In this document: positions 22,484-33,351 of the stretch, piece after piece | Layout of the letters: every line of letters begins with the position of its first letter | Position numbering within the stretch: position 1 is the first letter of the stretch | DNA from: Oscarella lobularis | Taxonomy: Eukaryota > Porifera > Homoscleromorpha > Homosclerophorida > Oscarellidae | Assembly (NCBI RefSeq): GCF_947507565.1 | Contig: NC_089179.1 | Location: forward strand, 1,612,001-1,676,000 | DNA length: 64,000 nucleotides | Direction: 5' to 3' | Program-made: the position numbers and the translations under genes | The notes under the pieces: generated by a model | What the model saw: only the letters and a program-made list of their open reading frames with translations | What the model was told of the DNA's origin: nothing | Database searches by the model: none

Positions 22484-23462
22484 ATGAATAAACTCGACGC
22501 GGCGATGAGCGGAAGCGCCAGTGGCAGTTCGAAGAAGTCAGGCTCCTACTTGGCTCGCCAGAAAGCCAAGAAGGCAGGCGGCGTCGTAACGGAGGAGGAT
22601 CTCCGCAAGAAAGCAGTCATAACTCCGACGGACGTCACGAAACTGAGCAAAATGACTAAAGGTGAGCCGAAAGAAGCGTCGGCGAAGCTCTTTAGGACAT
22701 CGAGCGACGGCGACGTTCGCAAATGACAACCGGGGCCCCGATAGCATCGGGGGTTTTGTCGTTAGCAACGGGGGGCGATTAATCCGTCGTGTTTTTCTAG
22801 ACTATCTCTGTCGTTTGGAGGACAACTCGTACGGAATCGAGTTCACGCGATTTCGAATTCGCGACATGGGCACGGGAACGATGCTATTCGAAGTCGGTAA
22901 GCCGCCCGGCGGCGGCGGCGGCGGCGGGAGCGCCGAGGACACGCCCACCGACGACGATCCGAACGCTGGACGATACGTTCGATACGAATTCCCGCCCCAA
23001 TTTTTGAAGCTTAGACAAATCGGAGCGACGTTAGAAAAATTTTAAAATTTTATTATTGCGAATTTTGTTTTTTTTCAGGGTCGAATTTGTTGTTGGGGAT
23101 AAGCCCGTCGAAAAGTTTCGCATGATCGAGCGTCACTACTTTCGAGATCAGCTCCTGAAGAGCTTCGATTTCGAATTTGGATTTTGCATACCGGGAAGCA
23201 CGAACACGTGCGAGCACATCTACGAATTTCCGCAGCTCTCCGACGAGCAAGGTAAGAGGATCGTGCACACGCGCACCTCCGCCCTCTTTTCCGCTCCCTT
23301 GTATCCACAATCTTTACCTTTCTCCCTTCCCACCCCCCTCCTCCAGTCCAAGAAATGATCGATCACCCCTTCGAAACGGCGTCAGATAGTTTTTACTTTG
23401 TCAATGACAAACTGATTATGCAAAACAAGGCCTTTTATAGCTACAAGTCGGGGCACGAGTGA
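22484..23462 (+). CDS. UNC119: UNC119 lipid-binding chaperone
   Basis: PDE-delta-like beta-sandwich protein that binds myristoylated cargo and delivers it to cilia and membranes. A basic, serine-rich N-terminus precedes the conserved core: [95 protein letters not shown] and [15 protein letters not shown]. It ends [12 protein letters not shown]. Four exons. The loop between FEVGKPP and EDTP carries a seven-glycine insert not typical of vertebrate UNC119. The start could be ATG 22484 or the in-frame ATG at 22505. Confidence 0.93.
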
Positions 23463-23822
23463 GCGGGGGATGAACTCGCAAAGTGGCAGGCCAATTTTAA
23501 AAAAAAGCGCTGTCCTCCTCCTCCTCCTTCTCCTGACTTGTCTACCTTATTTTGTTATTCTGTCCGAGAGAAAAAAAAAAGTGATATCGCTTTGAAAACA
23601 CGCGCTCTGTGTTAGGCACATCAATTACTTGATTAATTAACCGAAAACCTCTATAACACTTTTCCCTCCCCAAGAGTCATCAACGTTTGGCACATAGCGA
23701 GAGACACATAGATAGGTAGGCGCGCGGTCGCACGCGAAAAAAAAAACCACGAGACGACCCGATGCGCCGTACGTGACCGTGCGCACGAAAAAAAAAGACG
23801 AGCGCTTATCGTACGAGCTCGT
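23463..23822. other. convergent intergenic stretch (UNC119 / PHF12 3' ends)
   Basis: AT- and pyrimidine-rich 3' UTR sequence of two convergent genes. No additional open frame, RNA gene or repeat family was seen apart from short A-runs. Confidence 0.6.
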
Positions 23823-26800
23823 TCATGCTGCTGCTAATACAGATAAAACGGCGTCGAGAAGATCGCCATGTCCCGGTTGTCTTGCAACGCTAAAAACGTA
23901 CGACGTACACCCGAACTGGACGACGCTGCCGTGATGAAGTGCAGCCGCTCCAGTCCATCCGCTGTGCTCGAGCGCCGTCGCACTCACACACGAACATGTC
24001 TCGGATTCGTCGTCGTCGTCGTCGTCGTCGTCTTCGTCATCTGTGCTCGGAGGCGACGGTGACGAGGGCGGCGGCGGCGGCGGCATTTTAGTCGTTTTCT
24101 GTTGTCGACGGGTCGTTCGTCGTGTCGTTTGCGTACGCGTCGCTACGGTCGGATTGACGTGGTTATTACTTGGCGGCGACGGCGACTTTGTCGTCTTGTT
24201 TTGTTGCGTCGCATCGCGTCTGTTATTCGTCGTTCCGTTCGGTGGACTGGTCGCCGCGGCGGCCGCGGCGCCTTTCGCGGTGGCGGGAACCGGTTGCTCC
24301 TCTTTGCTCGACTGCTTTAATAAGATATCTAGAAATGCCTTCGCGTGGCTGCTTGTCCCCCATTTCCGTCGAGCCGAGTCTACCTTGGCTAGAGCCCGTC
24401 TATATAAAAGTACGAGTGTTAGAGTTAGATTTTGGGAAGGGATTACGCTGACTTTGCTCTGGGTCCAGTTCCTAGTGCCCTAATGTCGTACGTTGTTATT
24501 GAAACGGGAGCCAATCGTTTTGATTTCGGTTTCGAAGTTCCTATAGAATAGTTCACACCGTCTACTGTCGTTCCGAATTCGCTGTAGTTGAGCAGTTCGA
24601 ATCGGTTTGTTGTCTATGAGAAAAAAAAAGCAAGGCTAGATTAGAAAGTAGAAAAAAATGGAGTCGTCGTTTCGTTGCCTTGTCGTGGATAATACACGCG
24701 TGCATGTCCGATTGGCGCTCGCACTTTTTTACCTTCCCGAGTACAATATCGCAGTCGGCATCTAAAAAACAAAACAGGGGGATTCCAAAGAGAAGCAAAA
24801 GAAACGGCCAGTGGAAACTTACGCAGCCCTATTGTGGTTGTTTGTCTATTTATGGCAAAGGGATATCCTTCGCCGAGAGGACACAAAAGAGCGCTACCTT
24901 TTTTGAATTCGCCTAAGAGCAAAAGACTAAACGGCAATCACTACAAAATTCATCTACGGTACCAAGATGTTGAAGTTTCGGCTTTGTAACGGCAGCAGGT
25001 GGCATTCGCTTTGAACTTTGCTCCTTACTGGAGAAGTCTTTAGGCGTGAGAATCTGCTGAAGTCGCTGCTGGGCCAAGACCTTGACCATGTCCGGATGAA
25101 GGAGCTCCAGGTCGGGCACTGCAGACACGCAGAAAATTAAACATCGCTCGCGTCCACGTCGCAATATTCCATGGGGGAAAAAACAGCAGCGCCAAAAATT
25201 CAACGTCTATTTTCTCCCCATGGAATGGAACTAGTCGTAACAACTAACGCGCATATTGTCCGTGATCGTTCAAGATCGCTTCTTGAGCTGAAAGCGGGCG
25301 ACTTTCCGCGAGAAAAACGTCGGATGATACCATCGAAACAGCCGGCGAAACTTTTCCGTCGTTCCTTTGATCCCCATCCGTCTCCATAGCAACAGTTTCT
25401 TCGTTATCAGACGACAATCCATTTTCCAACGGTTTCGAATTGTCGACGAATGTTCTCTGCGGTTCGGGCGACGTTTTCCGTCGCGAACGCCAACGTATTT
25501 CGGGAGCGACGGACAAGTACCGCGACGCTTCGCACTGAAAATAGATCACTTCCCTAAGCCACTATAAAAGGAAAGGGGATCAGATTCGATTTCTCCAATC
25601 AATCGATTTAGTACTTCATCCTGTTGCTCTTTCACGGGAGAAGCAATAGGATCGAACGTGAATCGTTTCGCGGGACAGAGAACGTGATCGGGATTTTGAG
25701 CGAGTGCAGCGGCTTCGCACAGAGCGGCGAACGATGGCGTGGGAAACGCGTCATCGGGCGGCATCGGATTCCTATACGCGTCCTGAACAAATGCAGGAAT
25801 CTAGGAAAAGAAAACGCGGCTGGGGCGCAAGGGGAGTCGAAATAAATAAATAATCGGCTCGCTCACATCCACTGCAATGCGTTTCGTGTGACGAACTTGA
25901 CGACCGTGGTGCTTCATTCTGGGAGGATGACGTCAGCGACGCGCAATGTACACGCACCCCTTTTCTATAATACCTATGGACTTTGTCTAGGAAATCAATC
26001 TTCGTTTCGTGTCGACAGAATTCGGCTCTCATCTTATCGAGAACCGCCTCGCGTTTCGATAAGAAGTCGGACGCAAAGTCCGGCTAATAATAAACAGAAG
26101 CAAGTGTACAGATATAGGTCGACCCACCCACCCACTTCAAATAGAGTGAACCGAAGGGACTCACGTGCATCAATTCAGCGTGTCTCGGACACATCCACGA
26201 TCCCGACGGCATCGTCGTTCTCGGCGGATCGAGACAATCAAGATGATACTGAAGTGGACAGAAATCGCACTGGACGACGAAACCGTCGCCATTGACACTA
26301 TTACCACTCCGAATTGTTCTAAGGGGAGGGAGAGAAAAAAGGAGTATAGGCGACTCGTCGTTTCTACTCTCGTGGAATTATCTATACCGGCTGCACACGC
26401 AGCAATGATTCTGAATTATTTGATCGGTGCCATTGCTTTCGTCTCCTTTCTTATCTTTGTTGTTGTTGTTGTTCCTGGAGGACGAAGGAGATATGTCAGA
26501 GGTTCCCTCTCTCTTTTTTTTCTCTCTCTCTCTCTATCCTACTTCCGTTGGACACTAATTGACGACGATGACGACGACGAGCCTTCGTGACTTTTCCGCT
26601 TTCTCACTCCTAGAGCAAGAGGTGGGGAGAAGTCGCGAAGAGATTAAATAATTTCTCCTTCTCTCTCTCTCTCTCTCTCTTACCAGGTACAACCGTATTG
26701 CTTCGATACTGAAAAGGCAACGAAAAGGCGACGGGATTCTCATTCGACGCCTTTCGTATGAGCTCGTCGAACGGCGTTCCTCTACACGATCCATTCCCGC

Positions 26801-27413
26801 GCACCTTTGCGATCAGAACAGAGAGAGAGAATTGTCGCGAAAAGAAACGATCGACTCTCTTTTCACTCACGTCGGGCGGATTGCACTTCCTGCAAAGCCA
26901 TTCCCCCGACGGCACGTCGTCACGATCCATGGGCGGTTCACTGGAACACATACACACACACACACCCATGAAAACTCCCAGCCTCTCCCTCCTCTCTTAT
27001 TTCTCTCTCTTACCAACAGTAAAGGTGAAAGGCGGCCGGGCATCGATCGCAGCAGATGAGATCGCCTCCTTCGCTACACCCGTCGCATCGATCGTGATTC
27101 GACGTGCGTCCGTATCGACGTTGGGCCGTTGTCGTCGTCGTCGACGGCGTCGTCATCGTCGTCTCCTGACTCGACGACAACGAAGACGACGTTGCGATAG
27201 AGCGCTTGCTGCCGCTTCGCGATTTTTCTTCGCTCGGCGGCGGTTGGATCAGCGTTTGGATTTGCTTTCGAGGAAAGAATGCGAGGAATAGGGCTTTCTC
27301 TCTCTCTTTCCCCTTACTTCCATTATTGATCCCGGTTCGGCGTGAGGCGGATCCGTTTTGGATGTGCCGCTGCCGCCGCCGCCGCCGCCGCCGCTCTTCG
27401 ACGTCGTCTGCAT
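23823..27413 (-). CDS. PHF12: PHD finger protein 12 (Sin3 corepressor subunit)
   Basis: Chromatin corepressor subunit of Sin3/HDAC complexes. The predicted start is ATG at 27411-27413, giving MQTTSKSG and a short Gly run, then [13 protein letters not shown] across the first intron, which matches the vertebrate MEQIQ block. PHD1 follows: [31 protein letters not shown] linker has [13 protein letters not shown], and PHD2 has [17 protein letters not shown] and [10 protein letters not shown]. Then [19 protein letters not shown] and an FHA-like domain ([15 protein letters not shown]). After a poly-Asp stretch the C-terminal block is [17 protein letters not shown]. About 16 exons; several introns are (CT)n tracts. 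Confidence 0.9.
26521..26535. repeat. CT dinucleotide run in a PHF12 intron
   Basis: Simple sequence, part of a polypyrimidine-rich intron; no coding potential. Confidence 0.7.
26659..26680. repeat. CT dinucleotide repeat in a PHF12 intron
   Basis: Eleven CT units next to a splice boundary of PHF12 (transcribed as GA repeat). Confidence 0.75.
26947..26966. repeat. AC dinucleotide repeat in a PHF12 intron
   Basis: Short CA/TG microsatellite between the exons of PHD1. Confidence 0.7.
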
Positions 27414-27841
27414 TGGGTTGGGCGCGGGCGTGCTTTCGCGTCGGCCGCGATCGAATCGCTGCGTCGCTCCGGCGCGGGATATTGACGGGGCGAAGTCGAT
27501 TCGCTTTGGGTTTTATTTTATTTTCGAGGAGATGTATCGACGCGTCGGATTCTGTGGAGTGAACGATCACGCGCGAGACTTGTACGGGCTCGACGATGTT
27601 AGGTTCCCGAAAGGGCCCCTGCCCGCCCGATTTACAAGGAGCCAGGATGTCACGAGGTTTGGCGTTTCGCGAGTGGCAAGCTATTTAGCAACGTTGTCGT
27701 TTACACATGATTGACCTGTAGTTGATTTTTATAGCACGATAACAGAAGAAATTGTAATTTTCGCACAGTTTTTTACGCGATCCGCAATCCGGGCTTCGTC
27801 TTATACGGGAGGTCAGAGCCATAGAGAGGCGTGAGAAAAAT

Positions 27842-28416
27842 ATGAGTACACGCAAAGCGGAGGAGGAATCCAAGGCGAAAAAAGTCCGAAAGAAACGCAA
27901 ACGAACTCACAAGCACAAGGAAAGTGACGCGAGAACTCAATCGAACGCAGACGGCGCTCGCCCGACCGATGACACGCTCGCACCGAAGCCAAGTGAGTCC
28001 CTAACGCCGACTCCTAAACGGCCAACATTGAATAAGCACTCAATTTAGCCGTTCGATACGAACTGAGTCAAGTTCCGCCCGATTTCAAGCGATACTACCC
28101 ACCGGAAGTATTGCGAGCTCGCGCGCTGTTTCGCGCAGAGTGCGCGTCCGCCGAAGCCGGACGAACGAGCAGCAGCAGTCACTGTAGTAGTCATAGTAGC
28201 GTCGAAAACGATCGTCCCTGGACGAAACATCGAAATTATCGCGAAACGACGTCGTCGACGTCCGATACGAGTTCTGATTGTTCTGAGACGGTCAGATGGA
28301 AATTGAAGGATCGAGGCGATGGACTCGAAACGTATAAGAGCGAGAGAAGAAAACGATACGCTGCCGCTATCGAAAAGAGAAAGCTCGTATTGGCAATGGA
28401 AAAAGCGAAATCGTAA
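27842..28416 (+). CDS. hypothetical basic, serine-rich protein
   Basis: Two exons joined by a ~70-bp intron (donor after LAPKP, acceptor before VRYELSQVPPDFKRYYPPE). The N-terminal 40 residues are almost entirely Lys/Arg/Glu (KKVRKKRKRTHKHKE), like a nuclear localisation signal. The middle is Ser/Thr-rich and low-complexity. The C-terminus (YKSERRKRYAAAIEKRKL) is probably a charged helix. I do not recognise the family. The segment YELSQVPPDFKRYYPPEVLRA is the only part likely to be conserved. Start ATG at 27842 is 428 bp from the divergent PHF12 start. Confidence 0.6.
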
Positions 28417-28486
28417 TTAAATAGTTGTAGATTAATTACAATAGTTTTTTCATATACGGGACTCCGTTTTGGGAGAGTATCGAAAT

Positions 28487-29070
28487 ATGGAAGGAGAAGT
28501 AGCTCTTGTAGATAAAGACGGCTTAGAGAGCGCGTGTAGAAGCGATCCTTTGCGTGTTCAGCTATTGCCGTGCGCGATTGAAGCCGACTGTTCTGCAAAA
28601 GTCGATCAATTCTTCGAAACGTCCGTTCGCTCGACTCGTTCAGACGGCGCCGAACGTAAATTCCAGCCAACAAACTATTCATGATGCTGAGAATCTCACA
28701 CTAGTGCATTCCGCGTCTTTTCGAGGTCGACCGCTCAAGGGATCCGACGTTCATCTCCCGTCGAAATACACGGGCTTTGTACTTGAGAAAAACGACGTCG
28801 ACGATCAGGTTGGTGTGGAAAAGAGGGGACGTGCCAGCTTTGTGAATGTGAACAACCGTATGCATTAGAAGCGGTTCGATGTTAGAGGAAGTTTTACAAA
28901 ATTTCGTCAGTGGAACTTGGATTGCCGGCCAAGTTCCAATGACACAATACAGAAGGCAATTAGCTGGCTATCTCTCGCGGAAGCGGTAGGCTCTTTCCTT
29001 TCATAAAACTATAACATGTAAATGTATGTATCAGGTACATGGCCCTTTGGAACAGGATTCTTCACAGTGA
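28487..29070 (+). CDS. RNASEH2C: ribonuclease H2 subunit C
   Basis: Non-catalytic subunit of RNase H2, which removes ribonucleotides from DNA and cleaves RNA/DNA hybrids in the nucleus. Recognised by VQLLPCAIEADC and VDQFFETSV, the SFRGRPLKGSDVHLP block (vertebrate SFRGRCLRG), YTGFVLEK, and C-terminal RFDVRGSFTKFRQWNLD and WLSLAEAVHGPL. Splicing at GCCGAAC|GTAAAT joins GAE to LHSASFRG; the unspliced frame would terminate. Four exons, about 140 residues, similar to the human subunit. Confidence 0.87.
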
Positions 29071-29117
29071 CCATTAGTATTTAATTATTTAATTAAATTC
29101 GTTTGTGTGGTACGTAG

Positions 29118-30745
29118 CTACATGCTCAGCCTATTCTTCAAGTATACTAGCAGCTGATGAAGTATTTCTGGAGATAAAAAGTGACTGATGGGCTCTAATT
29201 CCAGACAAACGTTGTGTTCAGAATCAGTTGTTTTTGATGACTTTTTTTGATTGCTGTCATCGTTGGATTTGAGTCTGAGGTAGAATTCCAGATTGACTTC
29301 TGGTAAATCTTCTTTATCAATAGTACATTGGCCATGCTTTGCCTTTGCTCTTCTCTTTCTCCTAGAGTGAATCCAAGTGTTGTATTGTGCTGAGCACTTC
29401 AGGGAGATCTCGTTGGAATCTCCGCCTCTCTCCTCAGTGTGATCAATCTAAAGGATGGTTTTAGTTAGAGACCCTGACAAACTTCAACTAAAGTACGTTT
29501 AGTTCTCCTATAATGTCTCTAACGTCGCTAATTGCTGAGGCAATATCTGACGCTTGAACACAGAATGAAAAAGCTCTCTTGGCTTTTCGTTTCCTGAGCA
29601 TTCTTGCCTGCAGCGGAACAATGCTCACACAAAGATATCATTCTTCTCTTCGTCATACATCTTTCGGCACTTGGACGGATAAGGAAAATGACCAGCCAAT
29701 GGCCCAACGGTGCGTTCTTCCTTGAACGAATTCAGTCACTGTCACCCTTGACGTCTAGCATCCACATATAGAAAACAATGCACATCACACGAGTAAGACG
29801 ATTATTGCCTGTGGTTTCAGGAGAGTTAGCAATGGCTTTATACTCGACTTGCACCCAAGCATTGAAGTGTACCATCTGAACATCAACAATGTACGTCACG
29901 AGAACTCTACAGTAGCTAATTGACTCACTGTATCTTTGTCTTTAGTTTGCAACTATCTTCGATAATTCTTGTCACAAAGTGAACTTCTCCACCTTCCGTT
30001 ACCTTTTCCTTAGATGTTCCAGAAAACTCGCCAGGTGGACCTGATCGCCTATTAGTCCGATTTGCCGGAGAGTCCAACTCTTTGTAGAAAGGTGGGTTAC
30101 ACATGCAGAAATCATACTCAGCATCACAGGGATCATCCTTGAGAGCACCGCACAGAAAGTCTCCCACCTCTACTAGCTTCACTAGACATAGACAGGATAA
30201 AATAATCTGGCCAAAAAATTTTAGTCACGAGACCACAAATACTTACCTCTAATAAGATGATCTAATTTATTTTGGATGACGTTCTCTCCCGCGTATTTTT
30301 TCGACACCGGGTCAATTTCTGTTGCTATAAAAGACCAGCCATTCATCTTTGCGCCCAGCATGGGGTAGATACACGATGCTCCCGTTCCTAGGCAACGAAA
30401 CGGTAAACGTCACGCGGCGCGTCACGTCTGGCGCTCACCGATATCAATTCCGGACACGTTCTCTCGTTCGCCGACTAAATCTTCTATCCAGTGGATGTAA
30501 TTGAGCTTTTGCGGCACCGTTGGGACAAGACGCGAGTCGTTCTCGGGCATGAAGAGCTTTAGATCGAAGTCCCGCTGCAATAGAGCTCGAGCCAGAGCCA
30601 AGGTAGCCTTGGGATCCTTGAAGTTCACGTAAGAGGCCCCCGACTTAGAAAAACGAACGAATGTCTTAAAATCGGCACAGGATTGTGCTAAGAAAGTAAA
30701 ATCGGTCTTTGCTTTGTCTCTGTAAACGTTCCTGGGGTGCATCAT
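29118..30745 (-). CDS. METTL16: RNA N6-adenosine methyltransferase METTL16
   Basis: S-adenosylmethionine-dependent methyltransferase that modifies U6 snRNA and MAT2A hairpins. The N-terminus MMHPRNVYRDK and DFTFLA..ADFKTFVRF match the family, followed by NFKDPKATLALARALL and the SAM-binding block GIDIGTGASCIYPML across an intron. Catalytic motif is NPPF (MCNPPFYKEL). Also present: TEGGEVHFVTRIIEDS and VQGRTVRWAIGWSF. The C-terminal end (HQLLVYLKNRLSM) aligns with the last helix of the vertebrate VCR region. The linker is shorter than in human. At its 3' end it is convergent with RNASEH2C, 47 bp between stop codons. Confidence 0.9.
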
Positions 30746-31336
30746 CGAAATATATACGGGTGCCTACTGAGGGAAGAGTGTTGAGGCTAGATGAAGTTGA
30801 CTGCCACTGTTTTTGAGGCATGCTTGTGCTCTTCTGGTACTGGAATATTACACACTCAACAAAAGATCATCAGCAACTCTTCCAAGATTTCAAGTTGTAC
30901 AGTAGCACCGTGTCCCTGCGAGTGGGACGTTCGGTAGCTTTGATACATCAGTGGTCGTTGCAGTAAAGGTCCTGTGGCCTCTTGCAATTGTCAGGCTGCT
31001 GCATAGTTGTACTCTCTATATATAGCTAGGTGAAGCTCAAAAGGTTGACCTCGAATTACCATGGTATCTGTGAACATCTTCTCTCAGTGGCCAGTTCGAT
31101 GAATGCCACGAGCTTAGCGTGATTATACTTTGAGCCTGCGGGTCACGGAGTTCTTCTAATCTCAGGATGTCATAGTTCATACTTGACCTTTCAATACCAT
31201 GCATTCCTTGCAGCTCATTGGCGCGTCGTCGCGGTGCGAAGGCTATAAAGGAACGACAATCCTCGTGGTGAGCTCAGTCGAGACATCTAGTTGAACTCCA
31301 GTCATTCTCCGAGTTGTTTCCCAAGGATACATAACT
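30746..31336. other. intergenic region upstream of the SNTX-like gene
   Basis: About 590 bp without a convincing open frame, the longest non-genic stretch in the window. It carries the 5' flank of METTL16 on one side and a TATA-type promoter for the SNTX-like gene near its right end. Nothing else was recognised. Confidence 0.6.
31244..31279 (+). promoter_or_regulatory. TATA box and initiator of the SNTX-like gene
   Basis: TATAAAG at 31244-31250 is followed by the initiator consensus TCAGTC at 31274-31279. The predicted +1 A (31276) is 32 bp from the TATA start, the normal spacing, and 61 bp before the start codon. Confidence 0.6.
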
Positions 31337-33287
31337 ATGGCACATCAGGCACAGCCGTCATTGACGCAAGCGCGAGTCGATACCATCCATCGCAAAGCGC
31401 TTGATCGTGCGTTCTCTCTCGGAGCTGTGTACGATGTCACGAAAGACGACTTCGTTGCCGGTACGATTCTTTGCGCGTTGATTAATTTCATTCGTTTGAT
31501 TGATTACTGAAAAGGAACCTATCTTTATGACGACATACCCGAAGACGAGATTAATTCTGTGGAGAATCATAATTATACGGCTACGCATAACAGCGGCAGT
31601 TCATTCACGTCGAGACTGAAAGATCTGGAAATTGAAGCCGACCTGAGTGTCAGCATAATGGGGGGTCTAGTACAGCTAGGAGGATCCGTAGAGTATGCAA
31701 ACAGAGAAACGGAAAAAGAAAACAAAGTCTCTGCGTCATTGATCGTAAATGTCCTCACCAAGAAAGAGTCGATTGACATCAACAAATTGAGGAAAGAAGG
31801 AAAGCTAAAAAGGGATGTCATTACATCTGGCGTTGGTACTCACGTCGTTTGCGGAATTCAGTATGGAGCGAAAGCCGTTGTCAGTTACTCCGCCACTGTC
31901 ACCAGCAAAGACAAAGAACATGAAATTGGCCAAAAATTGAAGGCCGCGTTTGGAAACCTTCCCGGCGTCGGCGCAAGCGGCGGTGTCGGGGTCACGAAAC
32001 GAAACGACGACGTGAAAAAGCTGACTGACTTTTCAGTGACTGTAAACGCTGACATGCTGCCTGAAACAGGCCCGCCCACGACTGTTGAAGAAGTGCTGGC
32101 TTTCATAAAACAAGTAACGGTTGGAGCGAGGCTCATAGTAGGTTTTTTACACAATAGGTTTTTTTTTTCAGTTGTCAAAACTGGCTAAAGGTAACGGCGA
32201 AAAAGGGAAGCCGGTTGCATATGAGCTGCAGTCTCTGAGCAAAAACACTGTAGCCGGTCTTCAGTGCATAAGTGAAAGCACCAGCTCTCATATTGGACAG
32301 GTATTTGATAAACTGAGAAAGAAGAAAGAGCTCTTTTTGCACAAATGGGCTGAAATTGAGCTTGTGTCTGATGTACTCGATGCAGATATTGTCAGCAAAT
32401 TTGAACGCTTCAAGGACGATATTGAAAGAGCTGAAGCAGAGCTGAAAGAGACGCTGAAAAGCGCTCTCGTTGGAGTCAGGTCGAAGAAATTGAAAGAGAA
32501 AGAAGCGATTTCGTCTGAACTTGACGAGTTTGAAAAGTCGTCTCCGTGCTGGAACGTCGACGACTTTATTGTCGAACACCTGCCCAAGGAAAAAATCAAT
32601 TTTTATCTTCATTTGCGCGAACTCGGCGTGCCCTTCTTGGAGAAAGCGGATAACCTTGAGGCGGCCATTGGAAGGGCTTCCAACGACGACTTGTACGTCC
32701 TGTTGACTAACTCAGATGCTGGGTCTGCCAAGCAGCGCAATCTGTTTCTCACTTACAAAAAGCACAAGGCTCCCTCTGCAGAATACCTTATAGTCGATTT
32801 TGATCTTCATCCCACCTTGAGAAGTAGCTCTTCAAAGGTATCTATGTACCGCAGTAGCGAAATGTTTTTTGACGATTGCTCCCAAGACGATCATCGCTTT
32901 GATTGTCTTGTAAAAGCAATCGACTCTGCTGCTCACAAACCCTCCACGACGAAAGAGAGCAAGCCCTTGCTTATCCGTTGCCCAAAAGCGCTAGAATCAG
33001 ATTCAGTTGATTCGATCGGTGGTACGGCGTGTTCAAACCGAAAAGTCGCGTGGCGTTGCGCTGGTTGCAGCAAGGAAGTGGGTGTCGTCACGAAGAGAAA
33101 GTGGGGTTTCCTTTGGAAAGTTTACTACGTTGTTTGCGACTGCGGCAGTCTCGAAACTGGCCAGTGTGGATTCAAATGCAACGATCCTGCACACGGTGAC
33201 GAATACGTGCCGGGTGGGAAGGACTTCAATAGTAGTATTGAAGGTATTTTGTTGCCCTCGCAGGAGGGCGCAAACGAGTCGGAGTGA
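31337..33287 (+). CDS. SNTX/MACPF-like domain protein with C-terminal cysteine-rich region
   Basis: About 620 residues in three exons. The N-terminus ALDRAFSLGAVYDVTKD and the block LEIEADLSVSIMGGLVQLGGSVEYA are signatures of the stonustoxin-type MACPF-like domain. That domain is found both in fish venom proteins and in many non-venom intracellular animal proteins. THVVCGIQYGAKAVVSY and SASGGVGVT-like Gly-rich strands continue it. A helical segment (residues ~270-390) follows. The region with YLIVDFDLHPT could be the thioredoxin-like SNTX module. The last 90 residues carry about eight Cys in CxxC-type pairs (CAGCSKEVG, CDCGS). There is no signal peptide, which argues for an intracellular role such as immunity rather than venom. 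Function is not inferable from sequence. Confidence 0.75.
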
Positions 33288-33351
33288 AGTTAAGGCGTTC
33301 TTGCATGCACCGATATGCTGGCTGTTTGCTATTCTTGCATGGGCCATTGTG

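Noticed and set aside
24000-24120. Plus-strand valine-rich ORF at the PHF12 3' end
   Set aside because: It is the complement of the poly-Asp/poly-Pro coding stretch of PHF12.
33007-33351. Upstream extension of the kinase frame over the SNTX-like C-terminus
   Set aside because: The frame overlaps a clearly conserved Cys-rich coding region in another frame and has low-complexity Arg/Ser content.
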